Shown: positions 7,994-16,614, counted from the stretch's first letter. The stretch is DNA of 64,000 nt from CAYMGQ01 sp964390055 (GCA_964390055.1 CAYMGQ010000008.1:1-64000); one strand, 5' to 3'. The notes: generated by a model from the sequence alone, not told the origin. Numbers and translations: made by a program.

Positions 7994-8485
7994 TTAAACC
8001 TTCATATCTAAAATACTAGAAATTGATTTCTTGCTCCCCTTATCCTTTTCACCATAATTGCTATCTATATCTGATAAGGAAGTCAATAGACCTATATTGA
8101 AATTGATAAAATCTAGATTCTGTTGGATTAACTTTTCATTTAATTCATTTACATCTGCTAATCTTTTAATAGTTTTTAATAATTCAGTCCTTAAATCATC
8201 TAGCTCCTTGCCCTCATCATCATCCAAGTGCAATATCAACTCAGATATACTATCAGGCTGGGCTATATTTAACTCCTGGGCTATATTAGCAAAGATAGAC
8301 CGCCTAATCTTCTCAAAGGCCCCCATGGCCCTTATGTATTCCTGTTCCTTTTCTATAACTTCCTCTAACTCCTTTAATTGGGCGGTCTTTATAGCCTGGG
8401 TTTTCCCCTTTGCCGTGGTCAATACGGCCTTATAAAGTTTTATCTCCTGATCTAAACTATCCTTTAGTTGTTGGATAGATTTCAT
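7994..8485 (-). CDS. flgN: Flagellar export chaperone FlgN
   Basis: This 163-residue, mostly helical protein (MKSIQQLKDSLDQEIKLYKAVL..., then heptad-rich E/K/L stretches and LIQQNLDFINFNIGLL) fits FlgN, the cytoplasmic chaperone for FlgK and FlgL. It lies between flgM and flgK in the expected order. The ATG at 8485 is preferred because GGTGAGG lies 5 bases upstream; an in-frame ATG at 8506 is a possible earlier start. FlgN sequences diverge strongly, so position carries much of the weight. Confidence 0.9.
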   Translation of the reverse strand: MKSIQQLKDSLDQEIKLYKAVLTTAKGKTQAIKTAQLKELEEVIEKEQEYIRAMGAFEKIRRSIFANIAQELNIAQPDSISELILHLDDDEGKELDDLRTELLKTIKRLADVNELNEKLIQQNLDFINFNIGLLTSLSDIDSNYGEKDKGSKKSISSILDMKV

Positions 8486-8524
8486 TCTGACCTCACCACC
8501 TAGCATAATTATCCTGATAATTCC

Positions 8525-8815
8525 TTAGATTTTTTTATCCATTAATATACCTTCAAGAATCTTATCCAGTACTTCCTTGCCGGATACACTATAACTTTTG
8601 TTGTGGATTCCTGCCTTTAGTTCCTCTACCTTGTCTTGCCTAACCTCTGGCAAGTCTTTAAAGGCCTGCATGGCCACCTGGAATTCCTTTGCCTTGTGGG
8701 ATAAGTCCAGTTTATCTTCCGCCTTACCAACATCTTGGGACTTTTCCATAGGCCTAATGGATTTGTTATAGAGCTTCATGATTTGAGATATATTGGAATT
8801 ATTAAATATTTTCAT
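8525..8815 (-). CDS. flgM: Anti-sigma-28 factor FlgM
   Basis: The 96-residue protein starts MKIFNNSNISQIMKLYNKS and has the FlgM C-terminal pattern KLDLSHKAKEFQVAMQAFKDLPEVRQDKVEELKAGI, with a DKILEGILMDKK end. FlgM holds SigD/FliA inactive until it is exported after hook completion. It is the first gene of the flgM-flgN-flgK-flgL-fliW-csrA-hag operon and has its own SigD promoter, giving the usual autoregulatory loop. A GGGGTG site precedes the ATG. Confidence 0.95.
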   Translation of the reverse strand: MKIFNNSNISQIMKLYNKSIRPMEKSQDVGKAEDKLDLSHKAKEFQVAMQAFKDLPEVRQDKVEELKAGIHNKSYSVSGKEVLDKILEGILMDKKI

Positions 8816-8856
8816 TTAAAACACCCCTAACTTTACCTTTCTATTTATCAATAGTA

Positions 8857-8884
8857 TTATCGGTTAGTTAGGGGGCTTTCTTTA
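8857..8884 (-). promoter_or_regulatory. SigD promoter of the flgM operon
   Basis: On the minus strand TAAA (8884-8881), 16 bases, then ACCGATAA (8864-8857). This matches the SigD consensus and has the same spacer as the flagellin promoter. It starts 42 bases before flgM. Confidence 0.85.
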
Positions 8885-8936
8885 CATAAATCACTGATTT
8901 TATTTTTTTCCTCATATTGGGTCATGATTATAGGGT

Positions 8937-9365
8937 CTATCTTCTTTTTTTCCTCATTTCAGCCACATACATTTTCCGGCTCTTGCTAGTAAGCTTTGGC
9001 TTCTCGGCCTTCTCCTCCTTACTGGGCTCCAGAACTTGTGTAAATTCTCTTTTCATTTCTGCTATACATTGATTACAAAACCTACCATGTTTTATTGATG
9101 TCCCGCACCTCTCACAATCCAGCATCAGGCTGTCTTCATTGCTTATTTCTATTCTGCTTTCCCTTAAAAATTTTAATATCTGCTTTTCTGATACCTTGGT
9201 GGCCTCTGCAACCTCCGGAACTGTAGCTCCCGGATACTCGTATAAATAATCCCTTACCTTTTTAAAATCTGTTTCCTCATCCTCTGTATTACATCTAGAG
9301 CACAAGGTGGTTTCACCCGTATAGGCGAAGACTCTTCCACACTTTTCACAGTTTTTTAATTCCAT
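8937..9365 (-). CDS. yvyF: YvyF-family flagellar operon zinc-ribbon protein
   Basis: The 142-residue protein has an N-terminal CxxC...CxxC pair (CEKCGRVF ... LCSRC, about 7-25), a central helix-turn-helix-like part (ATVPEVAEATKVSEKQILKFLRESRI) and a second zinc ribbon (CERCGTSIKHGRFCNQC, about 84-100). It ends in a basic tail (KSRKMYVAEMRKKRR). This layout and the position between comFC and flgM match YvyF of Bacillus. The layout suggests a DNA- or RNA-binding regulator; its exact role is not established. Confidence 0.88.
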   Translation of the reverse strand: MELKNCEKCGRVFAYTGETTLCSRCNTEDEETDFKKVRDYLYEYPGATVPEVAEATKVSEKQILKFLRESRIEISNEDSLMLDCERCGTSIKHGRFCNQCIAEMKREFTQVLEPSKEEKAEKPKLTSKSRKMYVAEMRKKRR

Positions 9366-9369
9366 ACTA

Positions 9370-10152
9370 TTACCCCCCCTTATTCAATTCTGGGGACCCC
9401 TGGTCCCTCTCCTTCAGAATACCTCTAGCGAAAGTAATAACTGTCACCGACTTTGCCCCAGCCTCTAGCAGGACCTTGCTACAGCTATTGGCCGTGGCTC
9501 CAGTGGTAAATATATCATCTATCAGTAAAATATCCTTGTCTTTAATAGCTTCCCTATCCCTAACCTGGAAGGCTCCTTCCAAGGTGCTACGCCGTTTACG
9601 CCTAGACATCTTATGTAATGCCTCAGTATATTTTTTTCTAATTAAAACATTTTTCATATCCCTTATTTGTAAAATTTTTCCCACATATTTGGCCAGCAGG
9701 TGGGATTGATTATAACCCCTCCTCTTTTCCCTTCTGTGGTGTAGGGGTACCCCTATAATCCCATCAATATTTAATTCCTGTCTTTTAATTTTATCTGCCA
9801 TCATTTGAGCCATTTCCCTTGCCAAATACGGACAATCATAATATTTGAACTTATATATTAATTTTGCCACTATCTTGTCATATTCAACTAGGGCAATGGC
9901 CTTATCAAAAAAATACTTGTCTTTACTACAATCTCGGCAAAACACCGCCATATCTTGAGTTGATAGGACCTTAGAACACTTATCACAGCTATTTTCTCCA
10001 ATAAAACTAATCCCCTTAATACAATGGGAGCAAATATTATATTTTCCCCTATCCCTAATATAAGCATTGCAGACTATGCAGATTTTGTCCTGAGGATAAA
10101 TCAATTCCAATAATATATCTGCATATTCCCCTAGCCTATGGAAAATTCCCAT
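9370..10152 (-). CDS. comFC: ComF-family phosphoribosyltransferase-like protein ComFC
   Basis: The 260-residue protein has N-terminal CxxC zinc motifs (CIVCNAY ... CSHC; CDKCSKV ... CRDC). The C-terminal PRTase fold contains IDGIIGVPLHHRREKRRGYNQS and the PRPP-binding loop ILLIDDIFTTGATA, about residues 210-223. ComFC is needed for DNA uptake in transformable Firmicutes. It precedes yvyF by 4 bases, the Bacillus comF-yvyF-flgM order. comFA and comFB are absent here; recD2 lies upstream instead. Confidence 0.93.
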   Translation of the reverse strand: MGIFHRLGEYADILLELIYPQDKICIVCNAYIRDRGKYNICSHCIKGISFIGENSCDKCSKVLSTQDMAVFCRDCSKDKYFFDKAIALVEYDKIVAKLIYKFKYYDCPYLAREMAQMMADKIKRQELNIDGIIGVPLHHRREKRRGYNQSHLLAKYVGKILQIRDMKNVLIRKKYTEALHKMSRRKRRSTLEGAFQVRDREAIKDKDILLIDDIFTTGATANSCSKVLLEAGAKSVTVITFARGILKERDQGSPELNKGG

Positions 10153-10167
10153 ACCCGGTCCCCTTCT

Positions 10168-10335
10168 TTAATCCTTTTTCCTCATTTTTGCATACTCTAC
10201 CAATAAATTATCTAGGGTCTGGCTTAATTCCACCACTTCCTTGTCCGTCAAAAAGCCCTCCTTTGTCTCTATGGCTTCCTCTAGTGTTCTCTTGGCGTCC
10301 TTGATTCTTTTCTCTAATGCCCTTAGTTCATCCAT
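10168..10335 (-). CDS. Spo0E-like aspartyl-phosphate phosphatase
   Basis: The reading frame encodes 55 residues, beginning MDELRALEKRIKDAKRTLEE. It holds the family signature LTDKEVVELSQTLDNLLVEY near residues 29-48 (S-Q-x-L-D), a small two-helix fold. Spo0E proteins dephosphorylate Spo0A~P and delay sporulation. It lies between recD2 and comFC in the same direction, 15 bases before comFC. The ribosome binding site is not ideal: GGGG about 9 bases or AGGAGG about 16 bases upstream of the ATG. Confidence 0.88.
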   Translation of the reverse strand: MDELRALEKRIKDAKRTLEEAIETKEGFLTDKEVVELSQTLDNLLVEYAKMRKKD

Positions 10336-10382
10336 GATGTTTTACCCCATGCCTCCTAAATGTCCTCTGATTTTTCTATTAA

Positions 10383-12599
10383 TTATTGGGAATGGAAATC
10401 ATAGAATTTTTTTAACCTATAGCCCAATCCTGAGTACCGTTGGACAATTTCATCATTTTCCACCATCATTTTTAGATAGTTTTCCATCCCTACTAATACC
10501 ACAAGCTTTTTTGCCCTAGTTATAGCTGTGTATAAAAGATTTCTAGTCAAGAGCATGGGGGGCCCCCAAGCGATGGGCATAACCACAACAGGAAATTCGC
10601 TTCCCTGGCTCTTATGTATGGTAGTACAATAGGCCAATTCCAACTCATCTATTTGTGAAAAATTATAAGTCACCTGCCTATAGTCATCAAATATTACCAG
10701 CAATTCCTCTTCCTTATTATTAATGGAAAAAATGTAGCCAATATCCCCATTAAATATTCCTTCCCCTTCTGAACCCTCATTTTCATCTTTCCATTTAAGG
10801 GAGTAGTTATTTTTTATTTGCATAACCTTATCTCCCTCACGAAAAATCCTATCATGCAATTTTCTTTCATTTTTAAATTTGCTGGGAGGATTTAAAACCT
10901 TCTGCAACTCCCGATTAAAATTCTCGCAACCAATTTCCCCCTTTCTCATAGGGGTCAATACCTGTATATCCTTTAGGCTATCAAACTTATAATATCTAGG
11001 CAGCCTAGTCTTAACCAATTGTATAATACCCTTGATAATGGTGGTCCTTTGCCTCCTATTAATAAAATAAAAATCCCTACCCTCGGCATTAAGCAGGGGA
11101 AAGTCACCATTGTTAATCCTGTGGGCATTTACTATAATCATACTCTCCTCTGCCTGGCGAAATATTTCCTTTAGCCTAACCACCTTTACAATCTTACTCC
11201 CTATAATATCCTGGAGTACATTTCCTGCCCCCACTGAGGGTAGCTGGTCCACATCCCCAACCAAAATCAACCTAGTTCCGGGGGCTATGGCCTTAATCAA
11301 ACTATTCATAAGGAGGATGTCCACCATAGAACCCTCATCCACAATAATTACATCACAATCCAAGGGGTTATCTTCATTCTTCTGGAAGACCATCCCCTCC
11401 CCCTCCTCGTCAAACCCTAATTCTAACATTCGGTGGAGGGTGCTGGCATCCTTGCCTGTGGCCTCTGTCATCCTTTTAGCTGCCCTTCCAGTAGGGGCTG
11501 CCAGAAGGACTTTTAGTTTTGCCTCCTCAAAAATTTTAATCATAATATTTATGGTTGTGGTCTTTCCCGTTCCAGGCCCTCCAGTAATTACAAAAACCCC
11601 GTTTCCCACAGCCTGCCTTATGGCCTCTTCCTGATTTGCAGCTAGGGTAATCCCTTCTTCCTCTTGCAATAGTCCCAACCTTTTTTCTAGGTCTATATCA
11701 AGGGCCTCCATTTGAACCCGGGATAATTGGATTAATCTCTTGCAAACATTGGTCTCTGCATGGTAGTAGGCCATTGAGTAAATGGCAGTTTCTTCCCCCT
11801 GAATCTCCATTTGAATTTGTTGGTCTAGGGCCAGGTTGTGTATGGCCTCCCTGACCCTTTCCCCCTCTATATTTAAAAGTTCCCTTGTCTTGTCTACTAA
11901 TATTTCCATAGGTACATAGGTATGACCAGCCATATGAAAAGTCTTTAACATATACTTGCTAGCAGCATATATCCTATATTTTGAATTTGTTTCTATCCCC
12001 ATGGTTTTGGCAATCCCATCAGCAGTAATAAAGCCAATACCTGCTATATCCTCAGCCAGACGATAGGGGTTCTCCTGTATTAAAGGGATTGTGTCCCCTC
12101 CGTAGGCCTTATATATCCTGACAGCATAGCTAGGAGATATATTATATTGGGACAGGAAGATAGAGACCTCCCTAAATTCCCTCTGCTCCTCATAGGCCTC
12201 CATTATATCTGCACATCTTTTTTCCCCTATGCCGGCAACTTCCTTTAACCTATGGGGTTGAGTTTCTATGATATCTAGGCTATCCTCCCCAAAGTATTCC
12301 ACAATTCTCTTGGCGATTTTCTTACCCACCCCTGGCAGGACCCCAGAAGATAGATAATAAATCATCCCATCCTTGCTTGTTGGCAATACTGACCTATACT
12401 CCTCAACTTCCAATTGGTGGCCATATATGGGGTGGATCTTCCAATTGCCCTTAACTAGTAGCTGCTCCCCCTCCCTTAGGGTTGGTAGGTAACCCACAAG
12501 GGTTAGTTCTTCCTCGGGGGCATCCAATACAGCTACTGTATATCCATTATATTCATTTCTATATATGATTTCCCTTAGCCTTCCTTCTACTTCAAGCAA
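10383..12599 (-). CDS. recD2: ATP-dependent DNA helicase RecD2
   Basis: This superfamily 1B helicase of about 738 residues has the RecD2-type N-terminal extension: an OB-like start, then helix-hairpin-helix pairs such as LPGVGKKIAKRIVEYFG and VAGIGEKRCADI. It carries Walker A GGPGTGKTT near residues 340-348, DVIIVDEGSM (Walker B) and a C-terminal AYCTTIHKSQGSEF motif V/VI region. RecD2 acts in replication and repair without RecBC. The TTG at 12599 is chosen because GGGAGG lies 8 bases upstream; a longer frame to 12638 has no ribosome binding site. A promoter lies about 90 bases upstream. Confidence 0.95.
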   Translation of the reverse strand: MLEVEGRLREIIYRNEYNGYTVAVLDAPEEELTLVGYLPTLREGEQLLVKGNWKIHPIYGHQLEVEEYRSVLPTSKDGMIYYLSSGVLPGVGKKIAKRIVEYFGEDSLDIIETQPHRLKEVAGIGEKRCADIMEAYEEQREFREVSIFLSQYNISPSYAVRIYKAYGGDTIPLIQENPYRLAEDIAGIGFITADGIAKTMGIETNSKYRIYAASKYMLKTFHMAGHTYVPMEILVDKTRELLNIEGERVREAIHNLALDQQIQMEIQGEETAIYSMAYYHAETNVCKRLIQLSRVQMEALDIDLEKRLGLLQEEEGITLAANQEEAIRQAVGNGVFVITGGPGTGKTTTINIMIKIFEEAKLKVLLAAPTGRAAKRMTEATGKDASTLHRMLELGFDEEGEGMVFQKNEDNPLDCDVIIVDEGSMVDILLMNSLIKAIAPGTRLILVGDVDQLPSVGAGNVLQDIIGSKIVKVVRLKEIFRQAEESMIIVNAHRINNGDFPLLNAEGRDFYFINRRQRTTIIKGIIQLVKTRLPRYYKFDSLKDIQVLTPMRKGEIGCENFNRELQKVLNPPSKFKNERKLHDRIFREGDKVMQIKNNYSLKWKDENEGSEGEGIFNGDIGYIFSINNKEEELLVIFDDYRQVTYNFSQIDELELAYCTTIHKSQGSEFPVVVMPIAWGPPMLLTRNLLYTAITRAKKLVVLVGMENYLKMMVENDEIVQRYSGLGYRLKKFYDFHSQ

Positions 12600-12683
12600 T
12601 CTATAATCCTCCCATAATACAAGGCTTTTTATCTTCAATTATTTAAACTACAGTCCATTCCATTATCTGAGAATTCTATCTTA

Positions 12684-12712
12684 ATTATATCATATAGTAA
12701 AAAACCTGTAAG
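12684..12712 (-). promoter_or_regulatory. Probable SigA promoter of recD2
   Basis: On the minus strand a CTTACA -35 (12712-12707), 17 bases and a perfect TATAAT -10 (12689-12684) stand about 85 bases before recD2. Confidence 0.5.
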
Positions 12713-12793
12713 TAATAAATATTCAAATTTGACAAAATATTGTGTTAGGGTCCTTTGGATATTTATACCCCTCATCATACGATAAATTTAAAC

Positions 12794-12822
12794 AAAAAAA
12801 CCTCTCCCTAGTGGGAGAGGTT
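12794..12822 (-). terminator. Intrinsic terminator after the YvrJ gene
   Basis: A perfect 10-bp stem (AACCTCTCCC and its complement, loop of 4) is followed by seven U in the minus transcript. The stem contains the stop codon of the YvrJ gene. It closes the sigma-DUF1659-DUF2922-YvrJ unit. Confidence 0.92.
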
Positions 12823-12954
12823 GCCGATGGTTTTTGCCAATTCATGAATGCTAATTGTAAGGCTTTCCAACTTACCCTCTATCCTAACTAGGAGATAAAT
12901 AGATATTACAATTGGAAATCCTAGATTAGCCACATGATTTAATATTTCAGGCAT
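12808..12954 (-). CDS. YvrJ-family small membrane protein
   Basis: The 48-residue protein starts MPEILNHVANLGFPIVISIY and continues LLVRIEGKLE, the YvrJ family pattern: a single membrane segment (about 10-24) followed by an amphipathic helix. It follows the DUF2922 gene by 13 bases, and the ATG has GGTGGTG 6 bases upstream. YvrJ genes commonly accompany DUF1659 and DUF2922 genes in clostridia. The function is unknown. The coding end runs into the terminator stem. Confidence 0.88.
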   Translation of the reverse strand: MPEILNHVANLGFPIVISIYLLVRIEGKLESLTISIHELAKTIGNLSH

Positions 12955-12967
12955 TTATTTCACCACC

Positions 12968-13186
12968 TTATCCTATCTGTAATTCTTCCTCTTCAGTTCT
13001 GACAATCTTAGCCCTATGGGCTTCTACCAACTCCGACCCTCCTGGCATAAATATGTTTTCCTCCAGGATAGTATCCATGGCCTCCTTAACCTCTGTCCCA
13101 CTAATGTCATCCCTTGCATTTGCCACTGTTATTTTTGCTGTTTTACTGTCTTCCTTTATGAAAAACATTTCCAATACCTGCTTCAA
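12968..13186 (-). CDS. DUF2922 family protein
   Basis: The 72-residue protein (KQVLEMFFIKEDSKTAKITV..., EVKEAMDTILEENIF, GGSELVEAHRAKIVRTE) fits DUF2922, a small beta-rich family of unknown function. The start is a TTG, supported by GGGGGTG 8 bases upstream. It lies between the DUF1659 and YvrJ genes in one transcription unit behind a sigma factor gene. Confidence 0.88.
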   Translation of the reverse strand: MKQVLEMFFIKEDSKTAKITVANARDDISGTEVKEAMDTILEENIFMPGGSELVEAHRAKIVRTEEEELQIG

Positions 13187-13222
13187 TACCCTTCACCCCC
13201 TGATAATTATTTAAAAGTTCCC

Positions 13223-13447
13223 TTAAGACTCCACTAATTCTTTTTCGTCAACTCTAATTATTGCCCTTACTTCCTTTTCCTGAAGTCCTGCAATAGTCGC
13301 TGCCACATTATATACTGAAGCATCATCAGCCTGGGCTTTTAAATTGCTATAACTCCTGGAGGAAAGTTTTTCCCTACCCTCTTGGTCCCTACTCTCTACA
13401 AACTGTAATCTAATCCTAGAGCTTTGGTCTATTGTTGAAACTGGCAT
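13223..13447 (-). CDS. DUF1659 family protein
   Basis: The 74-residue protein starts MPVSTIDQSSRIRLQFVE and contains ADDASVYNVAATIAGLQEKEV, typical of DUF1659. The ATG at 13447 has GGGAGG 9 bases upstream; an upstream ATG at 13492 would add an unlikely lysine-rich leader. It is followed by DUF2922 and YvrJ genes. No biochemical role is known for the family. Confidence 0.87.
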   Translation of the reverse strand: MPVSTIDQSSRIRLQFVESRDQEGREKLSSRSYSNLKAQADDASVYNVAATIAGLQEKEVRAIIRVDEKELVES

Positions 13448-13506
13448 ATATAAGCCTCCCTTCTTTTTTTCCTTGCTGGCTGCAGCCCACACATAGTAAA
13501 TGTTTT

Positions 13507-14091
13507 TTAATAGGATTTATTAGCACTGTCCCGTAAATATTTTTTTAAATTTTCTAGGGCTCTTGCCTTGGTCTTTGCAATGGTAACCAGGTGGACCCCT
13601 CTTCTTTCTGCTATTTGCCTTAGGTTTTTATGGTCAAAATAATATTGTTTTATTATTTGTCTTTGGACGGGGGTTAGTTTATCTATTGCCCCCATAATTT
13701 CCTGTCTTTTTTCCTTGTTCAAATACTTGTCCTCTACATCCTGTTTAGGTGCCACTAGACCTTCCAAAAATGTTGTCCCGCTACCCTCTTGTAATCTTTC
13801 TTCTAAATAATAATAGGGTTTTTCCCTCCTCCTCCGATTATGATAATAATAACGCATCCTGCTTGTTATATAGGCCAAAAAAGCTACCCCCCTATCTATA
13901 TCATAATCCTCCAAGGCCCCCAGTATTTCCAACATTCCATCCTGGAAGGCATCCTCATCCATCCCCTGGCGGCCCCCATATCTTTTACTATAGGCAATTA
14001 CCAATGGCCTTAATCTTAATAACAATTCCTCCTTTGCCTCTTGATCACCCTCCATTCCCTTCCTTGCTAGGACTTCTATTTCTTTGCTCAT
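13507..14091 (-). CDS. Sigma-70 family RNA polymerase sigma factor, linked to the YvrJ module
   Basis: The 194-residue protein has sigma region 2 (EDAFQDGMLEILGALEDYDIDRGVAFLAYITSRMRYYYHNRRR, about 53-98) and region 4 with a helix-turn-helix (LTPVQRQIIKQYYFDHKNLRQIAERRGVHLVTIAKTKARALENL, about 140-183). Regions 1.1 and 3 are absent, as in ECF-like or SigO/phage-type factors. The ATG at 14091 follows AAAGGG by 9 bases; a frame from 14118 is less likely. It is 59 bases upstream of the DUF1659-DUF2922-YvrJ genes and probably controls or is co-expressed with them. I see no anti-sigma gene. Confidence 0.85.
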   Translation of the reverse strand: MSKEIEVLARKGMEGDQEAKEELLLRLRPLVIAYSKRYGGRQGMDEDAFQDGMLEILGALEDYDIDRGVAFLAYITSRMRYYYHNRRRREKPYYYLEERLQEGSGTTFLEGLVAPKQDVEDKYLNKEKRQEIMGAIDKLTPVQRQIIKQYYFDHKNLRQIAERRGVHLVTIAKTKARALENLKKYLRDSANKSY

Positions 14092-14235
14092 TTTTTTACA
14101 TCCCTTTAAAAGATGCATCTTTCTTTATTACCGGCAAGGCCATTATAGAAAATACTAGGGAAAGTGACCAAGGCAGAATAAAAAAAATCCCTCCCAGCTT
14201 AGCCCTTCATCCTAGGAGGAATTAGAAGATTGCAT

Positions 14236-14267
14236 AAAAAAAAGGAGGTTTTTAACCCCCTCCTTTT
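14236..14267 (-). terminator. Intrinsic terminator after metK
   Basis: The stem AAAAGGAGG/CCTCCTTTT with a 10-base loop is followed by a U run. It overlaps the last base of the metK stop codon. Confidence 0.88.
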
Positions 14268-15460
14268 CATCCTTTTACTATTTCATCATTTTTAAGAATT
14301 TGGGCCTTATCTGTTTTCTCCCAAGGCAAGTCTAAATCATTTCTCCCAAAATGCCCATAGGCTGCAAGTTGCCTATAAATAGGTCTCCTTAATTGCAAAT
14401 CCTCAATAATAGCTGCCGGCCTTAGGTCAAAGTGTTTCCTAACCAAGTCCACTAATTTCTTATCTTCAACTTTTCCACTTCCAAAGGTCTCAACCATCAC
14501 TGAAACTGGCTGGGCCACCCCTATAGCATAGGACAGGCCTATTTCGCACTTGTCTGCCAAACCCGCTGCCACAATATTCTTAGCTACGTATCTAGCCGCA
14601 TAGGCCGCAGACCGGTCAACCTTGGTAGGATCCTTGCCAGAAAAGGCCCCCCCACCATGGCGAGAGTAGCCGCCATAGCTATCTACAATAATTTTTCTTC
14701 CTGTTAGCCCTGCGTCCCCCTGGGGGCCCCCCACTACAAATCTCCCCGTAGGATTTATGTAGTATTTTGTATTTTCATCCAGGAGGTCTGAGGGTATGAT
14801 TTCGTCTATTACATATTTGCGAATATCCCTTTCTATAGTATCCCTATCTACCTCTGGGCTATGTTGGCTGGATACTACAACTGCTTCCACCCTTAAGGGC
14901 TTGTCCCCATCATATTCTACCGTTACCTGACTTTTGCCATCAGGCCGTAGGTATGTCAGGGTCCCATCCTTCCTAACCTCTGTCAACCTCCTAGCCAGCT
15001 TGTGGGCCAGGGCAATGGGTAGGGGCATGAGCTCAGGGGTTTCATTGCAGGCAAATCCAAACATAAGTCCTTGGTCCCCAGCACCTATAGCAGCAAAAGC
15101 ATCCTCCCCCTCTCCCCTTTTCTTTTCTAGGGCTTCATTTACCCCTAGGGCAATATCCGGAGACTGTTCGTCTATTGCTGTCAATACCGCACAAGTATTA
15201 CTATCAAAACCATATTTGGCCCTATTATAGCCAATATCATCAATGATTTTTCTGACTAGCCTGGGAATATCTACATAGCAATCGGTAGTTATTTCCCCCA
15301 TAACCAAGACCAAGCCCGTTGTTACAGTAGTTTCGCAGGCCACCCTAGCATTTGGGTCCTGACCAATTATTTCATCTAAAATTCCGTCGGAGATTTGGTC
15401 GCATATTTTATCAGGGTGTCCCTCTGTTACAGACTCAGAAGTAAAAAGTTTCTTCATCAT
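14267..15460 (-). CDS. metK: S-adenosylmethionine synthetase
   Basis: The 397-residue enzyme makes SAM from methionine and ATP. It shows LFTSESVTEGHPDKICDQISD at the N terminus (His in GHPDK is an ATP-site residue), GAGDQGLMFG, the loop GGAFSGKDPTKVDRSAAYAARY, and DLPWEKTDKA near the end. Length and motifs are normal. GGGAGG precedes the ATG. A SAM riboswitch with its own terminator and promoter stands upstream, so expression falls when SAM is plentiful. Confidence 0.98.
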   Translation of the reverse strand: MMKKLFTSESVTEGHPDKICDQISDGILDEIIGQDPNARVACETTVTTGLVLVMGEITTDCYVDIPRLVRKIIDDIGYNRAKYGFDSNTCAVLTAIDEQSPDIALGVNEALEKKRGEGEDAFAAIGAGDQGLMFGFACNETPELMPLPIALAHKLARRLTEVRKDGTLTYLRPDGKSQVTVEYDGDKPLRVEAVVVSSQHSPEVDRDTIERDIRKYVIDEIIPSDLLDENTKYYINPTGRFVVGGPQGDAGLTGRKIIVDSYGGYSRHGGGAFSGKDPTKVDRSAAYAARYVAKNIVAAGLADKCEIGLSYAIGVAQPVSVMVETFGSGKVEDKKLVDLVRKHFDLRPAAIIEDLQLRRPIYRQLAAYGHFGRNDLDLPWEKTDKAQILKNDEIVKG

Positions 15461-15537
15461 AAAATTTCCTCCCTTGTTTAATTATCCAGCTTTAGGGTAC
15501 TGATATACTATTAATAATAGCTTTTTCTTTTTACAAA

Positions 15538-15567
15538 TTAAATAACCCCTTCTTTTAAAGAAGAGGT
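15538..15567 (-). terminator. Expression-platform terminator of the metK SAM riboswitch
   Basis: In the minus transcript ACCTCTTCT pairs with AGAAGGGGT, followed by UUAUUU. It directly follows the aptamer, so SAM binding should favour this terminator over metK read-through. Confidence 0.8.
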
Positions 15568-15589
15568 ATTGTAAACCTAATTTGGTTTC

Positions 15590-15686
15590 CTCATCTTTCA
15601 GAAATAAGTATTCTGTGGGAATTAGCACCATACTTATTATGGTTGCCGGGTTTCATAGGGCCCTTCCCTCCACCTCTCTTGATAAG
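15590..15686 (-). ncRNA. SAM-I (S-box) riboswitch
   Basis: The minus transcript runs from CTTATCAAGAGAGGTGGAGG through GAAACCCGGCAACC and GGTGCTAATTCC to GAAAGATGAG. These are the diagnostic S-box strings, and the ends CUUAUC/GAUGAG form P1. It is about 97 nt long and lies 130 bases before metK. Confidence 0.96.
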
Positions 15687-15719
15687 GCATCAAGTTTTTA
15701 TTTAATTAATTTCAATGCT

Positions 15720-15748
15720 ATGATACCATCATATTTTTTATATGTCAA
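15720..15748 (-). promoter_or_regulatory. SigA promoter of the SAM riboswitch-metK unit
   Basis: On the minus strand a perfect TTGACA (15748-15743), 17 bases, and TATCAT (15725-15720). The start site would fall about 25 bases before the aptamer. Confidence 0.85.
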
Positions 15749-15826
15749 TAATTTTCAACAAGGATTTACAGTAATTAACTAGAATATATAAGATAAGATG
15801 TATTTAGCATTATTTCTAATCTGCTT

Positions 15827-16303
15827 TTATAAAATTGCAACCCAATAGGTTAAGACAAAAATTATAGTTCCAGCTATAATTGTCCCAAGGCTTATAGCAG
15901 GTAAAGCATATCTAAAGGGTATGTTGAGGAGAAGGGCCACCAGGCAACCACTCCATACTCCTGTACTTGGAATAGGTATAGCAACAAATACCACCAAACC
16001 AATAATGCTATATCTTTTAAACCTTCTAACTTTCTTACTATTTTCCAAGGTTCTTTGGGAAATCCTATCAACCAACCTATCAAGTAGCTTGATTTTGCTA
16101 AGGTGTTTCAATACAGGCTCTAAAAACAAATACAGAAAAGGCATAGGGATTAAACTTCCTAAGATTGCTATAAGTGTAGCATGCAGGGGGTGCAGGCCCA
16201 ATGATACGCCTATAGGTATTGCCCCCCTTAGTTCTACTAAAGGCATAGTTGCTATCATAAGTACCATTAATTCATTAGTTATGACCTCTAAAATTTTCTC
16301 CAA
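15827..16303 (-). CDS. Small multidrug export family (COG2426) membrane protein
   Basis: This protein of about 158 residues has four or five membrane segments and the family motif LVELRGAIPIGVSLGL near residue 25, then AIPIPSTGVWSGCLVALLL near 110-128. It belongs to the family annotated as small multidrug export proteins; the transport function is not proven. The start is uncertain: a TTG at 16303 has GGGGTG 6-7 bases upstream, while a GTG at 16312 sits directly on that site. It stands alone, divergent from the Spo0E-like gene. Confidence 0.82.
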   Translation of the reverse strand: MEKILEVITNELMVLMIATMPLVELRGAIPIGVSLGLHPLHATLIAILGSLIPMPFLYLFLEPVLKHLSKIKLLDRLVDRISQRTLENSKKVRRFKRYSIIGLVVFVAIPIPSTGVWSGCLVALLLNIPFRYALPAISLGTIIAGTIIFVLTYWVAIL

Positions 16304-16486
16304 TATCTTCACCCCTTTATGTAGTATCTATTATATATGATTTAAGAGGCCAATAGAACTATTCAAAATCCTTATAAACTATCTTTAAGGGCAAGTCTAT
16401 GCCTAGCAAAAGCTTTTAATTCCATGACTAGTGTAAAATTAACTAATTTGTAATCTTAATTTAATGTTATTTATGGCAAATCATGG

Positions 16487-16492
16487 TATAAT
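16487..16492 (+). promoter_or_regulatory. Candidate -10 element for the plus-strand Spo0E-like gene
   Basis: A TATAAT lies 123 bases before the gene, without a clear -35. The 311-base stretch 16304-16614 between the divergent genes otherwise holds only a possible minus-strand -10 (TATAAT, 16335-16330) for the membrane protein gene. I see no further gene in it. Confidence 0.35.
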
Positions 16493-16614
16493 TAGGGAGG
16501 TCATTGCAAGTAGGTATAGTACTAGTACTAAAGGTTTTTCTTATATCAATTAATTTGAAAATAATCAAGGACAACCTTCCAAAGTCTTGCAAGTGTTCGA
16601 TAGGAGGGAGAACA

